Shown piece after piece: positions 27,142 to 35,017 of a stretch of DNA of 64,000 nucleotides. Position numbers and translations under genes: made by a program. Position 1 is the first letter of the stretch. The number at the start of each line of letters is the position of its first letter. Source of the stretch: Eubacterium plexicaudatum ASF492 (GTDB lineage Bacteria > Bacillota > Clostridia > Lachnospirales > Lachnospiraceae); NCBI RefSeq assembly GCF_000364225.2, contig NZ_AQFT02000001.1, positions 186,001 through 250,000 on the forward strand, written 5' to 3'. A model generated the notes under the pieces. That model was not told the origin of the DNA. It worked only from the letters and a program-made list of their open reading frames with translations, and ran no database searches.

Positions 27142-27645
27142 ATGGATTTATTTATATTTTCTGATGAATCAGGAGTTTTTGATAAAGCCCATAATGAAAT
27201 TTTTGTATATGGCGGCTTGATTTTTATAGGAAAACAGCAAAAGGATGAATATATCCGGCGTTATCTGACAGCCGAAAAGACGATTCGGGCAGAAAAGTAT
27301 TCAAATGGAAGTGAACTTAAAGCATGCAGGATCACTAATAAGGAAAAGGGTAAGCTGTATCGTTCATTGGGCGGGGCGATAAAATTTGGAGTTATCGTTA
27401 ACCAAAAAATGTTGTTGAGGGAAGGGCTTGAACAGGAATTTAAACTTGGCACATATAATATGCAGTATGAAAAATTTTTCCCACCATTGTTTGAAACAAT
27501 GAAGGGAATACGCCTGGAATTTTGTGATTCAAAGAAGGTCACACTTATACGTGCGGCAGATATCGTTGCTAACCGCATATATTTTATGGCACTTAACAGA
27601 AAACTAGAAAATTTATCAGGAATTTATATTTCTTCTTTGCCGTAG
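27142..27645 (+). CDS. DUF3800 domain protein, internally shortened
   Basis: 167 residues. It begins MDLFIFSDESG, with the D-E-S acidic motif of DUF3800, and ends with the paired motif CDSKKVTLIRAADIVANRIY; these acidic residues suggest an RNase H-like nuclease fold. The middle passes from FGVIVNQKM directly to LREGLEQEFKLGTYNMQYEKF, about 50 residues short of what I recall for the family, so an internal deletion is likely. AAGGAG precedes the ATG. It is the last gene before the right attachment site. Confidence 0.72.
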   Translation: MDLFIFSDESGVFDKAHNEIFVYGGLIFIGKQQKDEYIRRYLTAEKTIRAEKYSNGSELKACRITNKEKGKLYRSLGGAIKFGVIVNQKMLLREGLEQEFKLGTYNMQYEKFFPPLFETMKGIRLEFCDSKKVTLIRAADIVANRIYFMALNRKLENLSGIYISSLP

Positions 27646-27788
27646 AGTAAGGACATGTAGAATTTGATGGATAGCATATATGTCGTGAAAAACGCTCGCA
27701 AGTTAGAAAATTTCCTGAGTAGGCAACACACAGGCAACAAAATGGCTGGAACGTCTTGAAAATGCGGTGGTTGCTGTTTCCGTTGAGA

Positions 27789-27814
27789 AAGCTGCGAATG
27801 CTGGGAAGTTCTAA
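27789..27814 (+). repeat. Attachment site, right copy
   Basis: Exact copy of 20434-20459. Upstream bases 27761-27788 still encode a slightly different C-terminus of the GGGtGRT protein. CAGGCAACA-like short repeats at 27720-27740 could be integrase arm sites. Confidence 0.88.
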
Positions 27815-27891
27815 CAAATAGAACCACAAAGGGCAGCTGTTTATTACTTCCCTAACGGTTTAATAACGGAAATTATTTAAAAGAATATAAG

Positions 27892-27922
27892 AAATGCAGG
27901 GCGTTGATGATTCCCTGCATTT
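27892..27922. terminator. Terminator of hicB
   Basis: A perfect 10-bp stem, AAATGCAGGG / CCCTGCATTT, with an 11-base loop, lying 12 bp past the hicB stop on the minus strand. Confidence 0.75.
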
Positions 27923-27934
27923 GGTTATAATATA

Positions 27935-28279
27935 TTAAAGTGCCAACTTGTATAATGCTAACTGATTAAGACTTACACCCTCTTTTTCCGCTTCAATGGC
28001 TAATCTTTGATGCAAAGATTTTGGAAGCCGTACAACAAATTTTCCGCTGTAATTGTTAGGTGCTTCCGGAACTGGTATAGGGAGATTATTTTCCATCTTT
28101 ATTTCAATATATCCTTCCATTGCTTCATTAAGGCTTTCATACAATTCTTCAAGTGTATCACTGGTACTTTGACATCCGTCAAGTTCCAAAATTCTGCCAT
28201 AGAAATAGTGACCGCTTTCGTCGTTCATTTCTTGTACTAATCTTGTATAGGGCAATTTCATATAATCTTTAACTTCCAT
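27935..28279 (-). CDS. hicB: HicB-type antitoxin
   Basis: 114 residues. The partial RNase H-like fold of HicB is seen in YFYGRILELDGCQSTSDTLEE and the following helix; the C-terminal DNA-binding part is KFVVRLPKSLHQRLAIEAE..GVSLNQLAL, a ribbon-helix-helix like the HicB/Arc type. It would bind and silence HicA and repress the operon. It lies 47 bp downstream of hicA on the same strand. Confidence 0.87.
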   Translation of the reverse strand: MEVKDYMKLPYTRLVQEMNDESGHYFYGRILELDGCQSTSDTLEELYESLNEAMEGYIEIKMENNLPIPVPEAPNNYSGKFVVRLPKSLHQRLAIEAEKEGVSLNQLALYKLAL

Positions 28280-28326
28280 ACTTTCCTGCTCCTTTCCGCT
28301 TGTTATGCTATGTCAGGATAAGGGGA

Positions 28327-28563
28327 TTATTCCACTATCCTATTCAGAACATCTACGACATAAGTCTTTTTTAATGGATTTTCTTGTTTTATTGTTATTA
28401 AATCCCCAGTTTCTTTATTCAGATAATGCTTATGGCTTCCTTTTTGTCTTGCCGGAATATAGCCGTATGATGCTAAAACTTTGTCTATTTCTTCTGGCCG
28501 CATTCCATTTGGCTGTTGCTTCATTTTTTCAATTAGCTTTTTTACGGCTGGTGTAAATGTCAA
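28327..28563 (-). CDS. hicA: HicA-type mRNA interferase toxin
   Basis: 78 residues with the double-stranded-RNA-binding-like fold of HicA. RQKGSHKHYLNKETGDLITI contains the catalytic histidine (GSH-x-HY). It is slightly longer than most HicA at the N-terminus. No ATG fits; the likely start is TTG at 28563, and a later ATG would remove about 14 residues. The pair would form a toxin-antitoxin module. Confidence 0.85.
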   Translation of the reverse strand: MTFTPAVKKLIEKMKQQPNGMRPEEIDKVLASYGYIPARQKGSHKHYLNKETGDLITIKQENPLKKTYVVDVLNRIVE

Positions 28564-28663
28564 AATAAAGTATTATTTCTATGTCTGTCGAGTATCAAAA
28601 GTTATTGTCAACAACAATAATAAGAAGCAAAATAGAAGTATCAAAACAGACGAACGATAGAAA

Positions 28664-28870
28664 TATATACCGGAACAAAGCAGGACAGACCAGAATGGAA
28701 TAAGCTGTATAAAAAAGCCAAAGCAGGAGATACTATTATCTTTGATAGTGTATCACGAATGAGCAGGAACGCAGACGAGGGCTTTTGCCGCATATCAACA
28801 CAAGCACATATAAGAAAGCATTAGAGAGCAATATATCAATGACCGGAACAAATTACAGATGCGTTTTATA
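28664..28870 (+). pseudogene. Serine recombinase (resolvase/invertase) remnant
   Basis: EIYTGTKQDRPEWNKLYKKA and GDTIIFDSVSRMSRNADEGF are the middle of a serine-recombinase catalytic domain. A second piece, PHINTSTYKKALESNISMTG, follows in another frame with the intervening part missing. The active-site serine region and DNA-binding domain are absent. Confidence 0.7.
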
Positions 28871-29124
28871 AAGCAGGGGCATATGCGAGTTTATATAAAG
28901 CATATGGCGGGGCATCAGACGAACGAAAAGCTGACGATATAACGGTGTCTTTGATCAGGGAAGCTAGTGCTCCATCCGGGCAGAAAGACAGAAAGCAATT
29001 TTAAGGCAAACTCTAAAGAAATCTTTATAGTTCTTACGGTTTTCTCTTTATACTTCCTCTTTATACTGAAATCATCAAATGACAGCATAACACGCTGAAT
29101 TTATTATATGTGGAGGGACATCCT
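28871..29124. other. Non-coding remnant stretch with a repeat end
   Basis: No gene is visible. At 28987-29014 is a degenerate copy of one end of the 18-bp-TIR palindromic repeat found at 32181 and 40952 (GACAGAAAGCAATTTTAAGG). GGAGGGA at the right end is the ribosome site of the next gene. Confidence 0.5.
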
Positions 29125-29717
29125 ATGTGGCAGTTTTTAAGAGAATACTTCAGTGCTCCGGACACGATCGGAGCTATTGCTCCCAGCAGCAGATATCTGG
29201 CGGCATCTATGACGGCTTTTATTGATTTCGATAAAGCAGACTGTATTGTAGAATACGGGCGGGGACAGGCGTATTTACCCAAGATGTGGCAGCAAGAAAA
29301 AGGCCGGACACGACTTATATCGTGATTGAACAGAATGACCGTTTTTACGAAGTACTGCGGAAACAATTTTATGGAATGCCGGGGGTGGTGCTGATTCATG
29401 GAGATGCCGCAAATGTATGCGGCTTTTTAAGAGAACAGGGATTTCGACATGCGGATTATATCATTTCCGGGCTGCCATTTACATCTCTTCCGCAGCAGGT
29501 GTCCCGCAGAATACTATCACAGACCCAAAAGGCCATCGGAATAGAAGGTATATTTATCACATTTCAGTATACACTGCTGCGGAAAACCTTTCTTGAACAT
29601 TATTTCAATATTCAGAAGATTGTAAGGGTTTGGCGAAACCTGCCCCCGGCATATGTGCTGCACATGAAATTAAAATGCTGCCGCAGGAAACAGACTTCTG
29701 CCAACAGTGCAGTATGA
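29125..29717 (+). CDS. Class I SAM methyltransferase, phospholipid-methyltransferase-like (multiple frame errors)
   Basis: It starts MWQFLREYFSAPDTIGAIAP, typical of phospholipid N-methyltransferase / rRNA dimethylase-like enzymes. The SAM loop reads VEYGRGQAYLPKM as written. Shifting frame between about 29257 and 29280 gives the normal VEYGPGTGVFTKM, and a further missing C near 29286 joins it to the rest (AARKRPDTTYIVIEQNDRFY). The C-terminal half is intact to LPPAYVLHMKL. At least three small errors are clustered here. It likely acts on membrane lipids or a related substrate and starts a four-gene operon with a VTT membrane protein and a two-component pair. Confidence 0.72.
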
Positions 29718-29738
29718 CCAATATCAGGAGGTGTCGTT

Positions 29739-30278
29739 ATGTGGTGCGTCTATTTTCTTGCTTGTGTGCTGCTTCCTATATGTGTTCCGGTACCGGAAAC
29801 GGCAGTGGTACTGTGGGGAACCAGACAGATCGGCAGCCTGGGGGCTTTTTTCTTTGGGGTCACAGGCTCTGTGCTGGGATTGATGTTTATGTATTCCTTA
29901 TCTTCACTGATTGCACATCATATTTTAAAGGGGAGAAAAGAGAGCAGGCAGCTTGCGTGGTTCATGCAGCTGACAGGGCGGTATCGCGTTTGGATTCTTG
30001 GCGTACTGCTGATTGTTCCGCTTGTGTCCGATGAAGTGCTTTGTGCAGGCTCTGCTTTTTTGAAAATACCATTGCCTCAGTTTTTGAAAATTGGTATAAT
30101 TGCTAAAGTCATATCCATCGGTATGATTGCCTTTTCGGGTTTTCTTGGAAACTTGTGCGGTCTGAGGCGATGGCAGATGATCGCTGTGGAGCTTTTGTTC
30201 ATGTTCCTTGCCTCGGCGGTTCTGCAGCATTTTTGCAAAAAGGGAGAAGCGAAGCTATCATGCAAGAATTCATATTGA
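29739..30278 (+). CDS. VTT/DedA-like membrane protein
   Basis: 179 residues with four to five hydrophobic helices and the amphipathic re-entrant pattern of the VTT (SNARE-associated, DedA) family: an early VPVPETAVV segment and a late FLKIPLPQFLKIG. DedA-type proteins affect lipid flipping and resistance to cationic peptides. The ATG follows AGGAGGTG. The 3' end overlaps the response regulator gene by 19 bp. Confidence 0.65.
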   Translation: MWCVYFLACVLLPICVPVPETAVVLWGTRQIGSLGAFFFGVTGSVLGLMFMYSLSSLIAHHILKGRKESRQLAWFMQLTGRYRVWILGVLLIVPLVSDEVLCAGSAFLKIPLPQFLKIGIIAKVISIGMIAFSGFLGNLCGLRRWQMIAVELLFMFLASAVLQHFCKKGEAKLSCKNSY

Positions 30279-30943
30279 TTGTTGACGATGATAAAGACAT
30301 CTGCAGGCTTGTGGGCATCTATCTGGGAAATGAGGGCTACCGTTACCTCGCCTGTGAAAATGCAGCGCAGGCGCTGGATATCCTGGAGCGCTATCAGGTG
30401 GATCTGATCCTGATGGATGTAATGATGCCGGAAATTGACGGTATCAGCGCCTGCCTGCGAATAAGGGAAAAAAGCAAAATGCCGATTATATTTATGTCGG
30501 CAAAAGTGGAAGATATAGACATAATACAGGGTCTCGCGGTGGGAGGAGACGATTATGTGACGAAGCCTTTTAAGCCCATTGAGCTTCTCGCGCGTATCAA
30601 AGCCCAGCTTCGCCGCTATAAACAGTACAATGAGACGGAAAAGCCGGTGCACACGCTCCGGACGGAGGATCTTACGATGGACATGGAAAGCCGTCAGGTA
30701 TGGGTAAGCGGACGGGAAGTGAGGCTGACGCGCAAAGAGTATGACATTCTGGAATATATGCTGCGAAACAAAGGGCAGGTGTTGACCATGGCGCAGATTT
30801 ATGAAGCGGTATGGCATGAAGAATTTTTCTGTTCGGAAAATGCTGTGATGATGCATATTGCCAATCTACGCAATAAACTGAACTGGGACAATGTACATTC
30901 GGATTTTATCAAAACCTGTTGGGGAAGAGGGTATCAGATATGA
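30260..30943 (+). CDS. OmpR/VanR-family response regulator
   Basis: 227 residues. Receiver domain with acidic pair (IVDDDKD), phospho-acceptor D (LILMDVMMPEIDG) and K (YVTKPFKP); C-terminal winged helix (LTRKEYDILEYMLRNKGQVLT). ATG 30260 is chosen over the longer frame because the receiver begins there and AGGGAGAAG precedes it. The stop overlaps the kinase start (ATGA). It probably controls the methyltransferase/VTT genes upstream. Confidence 0.93.
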   Translation: MQEFILIVDDDKDICRLVGIYLGNEGYRYLACENAAQALDILERYQVDLILMDVMMPEIDGISACLRIREKSKMPIIFMSAKVEDIDIIQGLAVGGDDYVTKPFKPIELLARIKAQLRRYKQYNETEKPVHTLRTEDLTMDMESRQVWVSGREVRLTRKEYDILEYMLRNKGQVLTMAQIYEAVWHEEFFCSENAVMMHIANLRNKLNWDNVHSDFIKTCWGRGYQI

Positions 30944-32121
30944 CGCTGTTTCAGATAATTCCTAACTATATTTTAATCAACGGCATTGCTATCGGAGGAA
31001 CGGTTTTCGTGATTTTTCTGGTTTACAGAAAACTGTCCTCTTCATTTCGAAAGCGCCTTACGGCATATTTCCTGAAAGCGGCCTGCGTCTCCCTTGTTAT
31101 CAGCTTAGCGGTGCTTGCGGCAGTGCTGACTTTGCTGCAGCTTCTGCTCCATTCCGGGATGTGGGATTTTTTTCATGAGCTGGGCTATGGATACCTTATT
31201 GTCGCCGAATATCTCCAGTCTGTGCTGGCAGTGGCGTTTCCTGTGATATGCTTTGTTGTCTCCTTTTCCGTCAGGGTCAATCGCAGGGTCAGATATGTGG
31301 AGTATCTGTCTCAGGAAATTCAGAAGATTCGGGAGGAGGGGTTTGGAAGAAGCATGGAACTGCAGGGGGACGATGAAATTACCCAGCTATGCGCTGTCAT
31401 CAACGAGATGTCCGTCCGGCTTAGGGAAAAGGAGGAAAGGGAGAAAAGGCAGCAACAGAGTAAGAATGAGCTGATTACCAATGTTTCCCATGATCTGCGA
31501 AGTCCGCTTACCTCGATCATCGGCTATGTGGAGCTGCTGAAGGAGACGGGGCCTGAAGACAGGCAGCGCTTTGATGAATACATGGAAGTGATAGAACGGC
31601 GATTGACGGGGCTTAATGGGCTGATCAACGAACTGTTTGAATATACAAAGCTGAACTCCGCCGACCGGTTTCCTGACATGGAGAATAGGGATGTGCTGGA
31701 ACTGCTGCGGCATATCCTATATGAATATAAAATTCTTATGGAGGCAGAGGGTCTGACGCTTTCATGGCAGCTGGGGGCAAAAAGCCATGCTGCCTATATC
31801 AATACACAGCAGATGGTGCGGGTGTTTCAGAATCTGCTGGACAACGCCCGCAGATACGCCGATCGTTCTGCTCAGGTAACCGTGACGGCACAGGAGACGG
31901 GGCGACTCCATATCTGTATCACGAACCGATTGATGGATGCTCATGGCATTGAGCCGGATCGGATCTTTGAACGCTTCTACTGCGGAGACCGGGCCAGAAG
32001 CACCCCACAAAGCTCCGGGCTAGGGCTTGCCATTGTAAAACGCATCATGGAGCTCCACGGGGGCGAGGTCAGTGCATCGTTACAAGGACAAGAACTGTCC
32101 GTCCATCTGTTTTTCAAATAA
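30940..32121 (+). CDS. VanS-type sensor histidine kinase
   Basis: 394 residues: two membrane helices (about 9-27 and 42-66), a third hydrophobic region (about 90-110), a HAMP-like linker, the H box (NVSHDLRSPLTSIIGYVELL), N box (LLDNARRYAD) and G box (SSGLGLAIVKR). Translationally coupled to the response regulator. With the methyltransferase and VTT protein it resembles envelope-stress or peptide-antibiotic response operons; the signal is unknown. Confidence 0.93.
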   Translation: MTLFQIIPNYILINGIAIGGTVFVIFLVYRKLSSSFRKRLTAYFLKAACVSLVISLAVLAAVLTLLQLLLHSGMWDFFHELGYGYLIVAEYLQSVLAVAFPVICFVVSFSVRVNRRVRYVEYLSQEIQKIREEGFGRSMELQGDDEITQLCAVINEMSVRLREKEEREKRQQQSKNELITNVSHDLRSPLTSIIGYVELLKETGPEDRQRFDEYMEVIERRLTGLNGLINELFEYTKLNSADRFPDMENRDVLELLRHILYEYKILMEAEGLTLSWQLGAKSHAAYINTQQMVRVFQNLLDNARRYADRSAQVTVTAQETGRLHICITNRLMDAHGIEPDRIFERFYCGDRARSTPQSSGLGLAIVKRIMELHGGEVSASLQGQELSVHLFFK

Positions 32122-32180
32122 GTGTCCGGAAAAATAAAAGAAGATGAAATTCTATGCGCGGTAAAAAGTTTTCGTGTCCT

Positions 32181-32342
32181 AGAATGTGTCTTAAAATTGC
32201 TTTCTGTCAACTGTGCATCACAGTTTGCGGGAGATTTGTCCCGAATGAGGGAGGCGTAGTGGGCTACGTTGACCGAATGAGGGACAAATCTCCCGCAAAG
32301 TGGGGCGTGCAGATGGTAGGAATGAATTTTAAGACACACTCT
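32181..32342. repeat. Palindromic MITE-like repeat, copy 1 (162 bp)
   Basis: Ends in inverted repeats AGARYGTGTCTTAAAATT. An inner 19-bp inverted repeat TTTGCGGGAGATTTGTCCC faces its complement. Compared with copy 2 it carries a 32-bp central insertion that repeats CCGAATGAGGGA around a small CGTAG/CTACG hairpin. CTAG lies at both outer edges. It has no coding capacity. Confidence 0.85.
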
Positions 32343-32533
32343 AGTACTACAGCGATATTCAGATTAAAGATGTGTTGCTTAAAAACCATCCATTATCTTT
32401 TGAGGAAGCAGAGAAATATTTTTATACTCACAATCTTGACAGAACCAAATGGAAAGCATATATTATTAAAGATATATGCTTTTGCAGATGTAAAGAAATG
32501 TATGTACATGATCAAGGGAGGATGAAATATATT
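32343..32533 (+). other. Unassigned coding-like fragment
   Basis: An open stretch reads IQIKDVLLKNHPLSFEEAEK, then FYTHNLDRTKWKAYIIKDIC, in frame with the acyltransferase that follows but unlike that family. It may be the end of a gene cut off by the repeat at 32181-32342. No start codon or ribosome site is seen. Confidence 0.4.
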
Positions 32534-33399
32534 ATGGAACACAGCATAATGGATAAGGATGGCAAAATCTATTGGATAGATGTATGCAAAGGAATAGGAA
32601 TACTGTTTGTAGTATTAGGGCATATAGCAAGGGGATATGATGGAGCCGGGATTTTTCCGGAATATACACGGGTGTTGGTGACGGCTGGAAATTTTGCTTA
32701 TGTTTTTCACATGACCCTGCTTTTTATCTTGTCAGGCTATGTATTTTATAGATCATATGCAGTGGGGGGGGACAGCCGAAAAATGTTCACTACGTCAGAA
32801 AGCTGATGAATTAGCCATGGATATTTATCCTGCACAGCGTAGTGTGGTGGGCGGTAAAACAGGTTTTTGCAGACAGCGTTAACATAAGACTGACAGTTAA
32901 GGATTTGGCATGGTTTCTGATACGGCCGATGGATCCATACTGGTATTTATGGGTGTTGTTCTTGTATTATTTGATTTTTTATTATATAGGAAAAAGAGGC
33001 TTTCGGAATAAATGGGTATGGGCGGCGATAATAGCGGCAAGTCTTGCAGGGTCTGCTTTCCGGATTCATTGGGAAGCGTTTAGAAAACTTTTATTGTATA
33101 TGTTTCCGTTTTATCTGGGGATGTATCTGTCAAAGCAGGATTCTGTCAGAAAGCTGGGAAAATGGGTATGGATTACGTGCGGAATGATTAGCATGGCGGC
33201 ATTGCCTTTTATCATATTTACCGGAAAAGATGTGAATACTATGAGAGTCATAGGCATCGTGTCGGGAGTATCCATATCGTTATTTATCATTCTAATGGCG
33301 GTCATCATACCGATCTGTATTGGAATTATATTGAAAACAACAGGGCTGTATCTGTTCTTTTTTAAGACAGGGGCTTTGTATAAACGGGATATGGGATGA
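32534..33399 (+). pseudogene. Acyltransferase-3 family membrane protein, broken
   Basis: The start is like AT3 acyltransferases (YWIDVCKGIGILFVVLGHIARG, with the family H and conserved N-terminal helix). Lesions: a frame break near 32786-32790 (KNVHYVRKLMN is recovered in the other frame), a TAG at about 32809, and a C-terminus that ends abruptly with unrelated residues after about 33330. AT3 proteins O-acylate sugars or peptidoglycan. The combination of nonsense codon and altered tail indicates true loss. Confidence 0.72.
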
Positions 33400-33487
33400 A
33401 TTGCTATATAGCAAGAGAATGAATAACATACGGGCATGTGCAAAGAAAATTGTAGAAAAGGAAATGATCTTTGCATAAGTGAAAAGT

Positions 33488-33518
33488 CGGCAGGGAGAAA
33501 TCTCTGCCGTAATTTTTT
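33488..33518 (+). terminator. Terminator hairpin
   Basis: CGGCAG / CTGCCG stem with an inner AGA/TCT pair, followed by TAATTTTTTT, after the acyltransferase remnant. Confidence 0.75.
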
Positions 33519-33580
33519 TGCAAAAGGTGTTGCTTGTGACGCGGCGTAATGAGGTAAATGCAGGATAGGAGGGAAACAGA

Positions 33581-34249
33581 ATGAACGGGTTTTTATATGG
33601 TGTAGCATTACAGTGGAAATTGGATATACGAAGTAAGTCCCTCTGCGTTACCTGTTATATCGTTCCGCTTATTTTCTTTCTTCTTATAGGTGGTATTTTT
33701 ACTTCGGTTATGCCCGAAATGGGAAGTTCACTAATACAAATGATGATTGTAATGAGCGTTTCCATGGGGGCATTGATAGGATTGCGGCTGTCGTTAATTG
33801 AAACTTACGGAGGCCACATAAAAAAGGTTTATAAAGCAAACGGAGTACCTGTCTGTTTGGGACTTGTTATAATGTTCCTTTCGGCATTTGTTCATTTGAT
33901 GATTACCTGTATTGTGATAGTGCTGCTTGCCCCTGTTCTATTTGAAGCAGCTTTGCCGACACAACTTCTGTCAAAAAATCAGGCGAAACTGACGATGATA
34001 GCACAATTAGTGTTTTTGCCTTCCATTATGCTTTCGGGGATTATGTTCCCTGTCGACTTGCTGCCCGATTTTCTTGAAACCATAGGGCGTATTATCCCTG
34101 CTTCCTGGGGATACCAATTGATGTTGGATGATGGATTTTGCTTTGAAAATCTATGGTATCTGATGGTTATCTTTTTTGCGGCGGTAATTGTATGCAAAAC
34201 AGTATTGAAAAATAAAGTCCCATACGAAGTTAATTTGCGTTGCTTGTAG
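33581..34249 (+). CDS. ABC-2 type transporter permease, probably internally deleted
   Basis: 222 residues with about five to six membrane helices. The C-terminal part (LVFLPSIMLSGIMFPVDLLP) is diagnostic of ABC-2 permeases. The middle jumps from LFEAALPTQ to LLSKNQAKLTMIAQ, where the usual protein has another loop and helix, so an internal deletion is likely. No ATPase gene accompanies it, although VTRRNEVNAG directly upstream could be the end of a lost one. AGGAGGGAAA precedes the start. Confidence 0.68.
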   Translation: MNGFLYGVALQWKLDIRSKSLCVTCYIVPLIFFLLIGGIFTSVMPEMGSSLIQMMIVMSVSMGALIGLRLSLIETYGGHIKKVYKANGVPVCLGLVIMFLSAFVHLMITCIVIVLLAPVLFEAALPTQLLSKNQAKLTMIAQLVFLPSIMLSGIMFPVDLLPDFLETIGRIIPASWGYQLMLDDGFCFENLWYLMVIFFAAVIVCKTVLKNKVPYEVNLRCL

Positions 34250-34307
34250 CAACGGGCAGTTTTACGTATAATAGTGGCGACAATTGAAAGAAAGGAGGAT
34301 ATTGTTG

Positions 34308-34817
34308 ATGCTCAACGAAAATATGAAAGCAATCAGAAAATCAAAAGGACTTTCACAACAGGAGCTTGCTGTCAAGCTGAACGTGGTGCGGCAAACCATT
34401 TCGAAATGGGAGCAGGGATTGTCAGTTCCCGATTCCGATATGCTGATCTCCATATCGGAAGTGCTTGAAACACCTGTGAGTACGTTGCTTGGGGAAAATG
34501 TCATTGAGTCGAAGGTGGATGACTTAAAGGTAATTTCCGAAAAATTGGAGGTGATAAACATGCAGCTTGCACAGAGAAAAACGACAAGAAAAAGAATTTT
34601 GCAGGGAATGCTTATTTCGTTATGTGTAGTCATAGCAGCAATTTTTGCGGTGATATTGGAATTAGAAAGTCCTTACCTGGTTTGGGACTATCATGATCCT
34701 GAAATTGCCGTTCTTGGAGTGGCATTTCATTCATTTGAATGGCTGTTTGTCAGAGCAGCGCCGATTATTTTTATGAGTGCGGTTGCCGGAATTTTCTTCA
34801 TACGCCACGAACGGTGA
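34308..34817 (+). CDS. XRE regulator with C-terminal membrane helices
   Basis: 169 residues: an N-terminal HTH (LSQQELAVKLNVVRQTISKWEQG), a linker, then two membrane helices (about 105-123 and 147-164). Start 34308 follows AAAGGAGG at 34291-34298. Proteins of this build often regulate an adjacent exporter in Firmicutes; the ABC-2 permease lies 58 bp upstream. Confidence 0.85.
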   Translation: MLNENMKAIRKSKGLSQQELAVKLNVVRQTISKWEQGLSVPDSDMLISISEVLETPVSTLLGENVIESKVDDLKVISEKLEVINMQLAQRKTTRKRILQGMLISLCVVIAAIFAVILELESPYLVWDYHDPEIAVLGVAFHSFEWLFVRAAPIIFMSAVAGIFFIRHER

Positions 34818-34957
34818 TACCATCCTGCAGCTGTCTGCAGGCAAAGCTCGTTGTCTCCGCTGATCTGTCAGATGCTGCCTGAGCAGGGCAGGAAGGCATT
34901 GGAGCAAATGCAGGATGGGTATTTGGAAGCATGATCCGGGAACGCGGATATGCAGAA
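34818..34957 (+). other. Short coding-like remnant
   Basis: LLPEQGRKALEQMQDGYLEA ends at about 34936 in one frame with no start. It looks like the C-terminus of an unidentified gene. No function can be given. Confidence 0.3.
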
Positions 34958-34959
34958 AG

Positions 34960-35003
34960 GACAAGGGGTTCCGGTGCGTTGAGCGCTGCCGGAATCCCTT
35001 GTC
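34960..35003. terminator. Bidirectional terminator between XRE gene and beta-galactosidase
   Basis: GGACAAGGG.TTCCGG pairs with CCGGAATCCCTTGTC; one bulge, loop of about 14 bases. The 3' ends of two converging genes flank it. Confidence 0.8.
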
Positions 35004-35017
35004 TGTTTGGAATATTT

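Larger units (their letters stand above)
20434..27814. mobile_element. Degraded integrative element in the GGGtGRT gene
   Basis: About 7.4 kb bounded by the 26-bp direct repeat. A tyrosine-integrase gene lies at the left end, pointing toward the target gene, with a small ribbon-helix-helix gene beside it. The interior is a patchwork: regulators, an IS3 remnant, a kinase remnant, an exported protein, a group II intron tail and a DUF3800 gene. The sequence remaining at the right end still codes AVVAVSVEKAANAGKF, a second copy of the target's C-terminus. No transfer, replication or relaxase genes remain, so the element is probably immobile. Confidence 0.85.
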
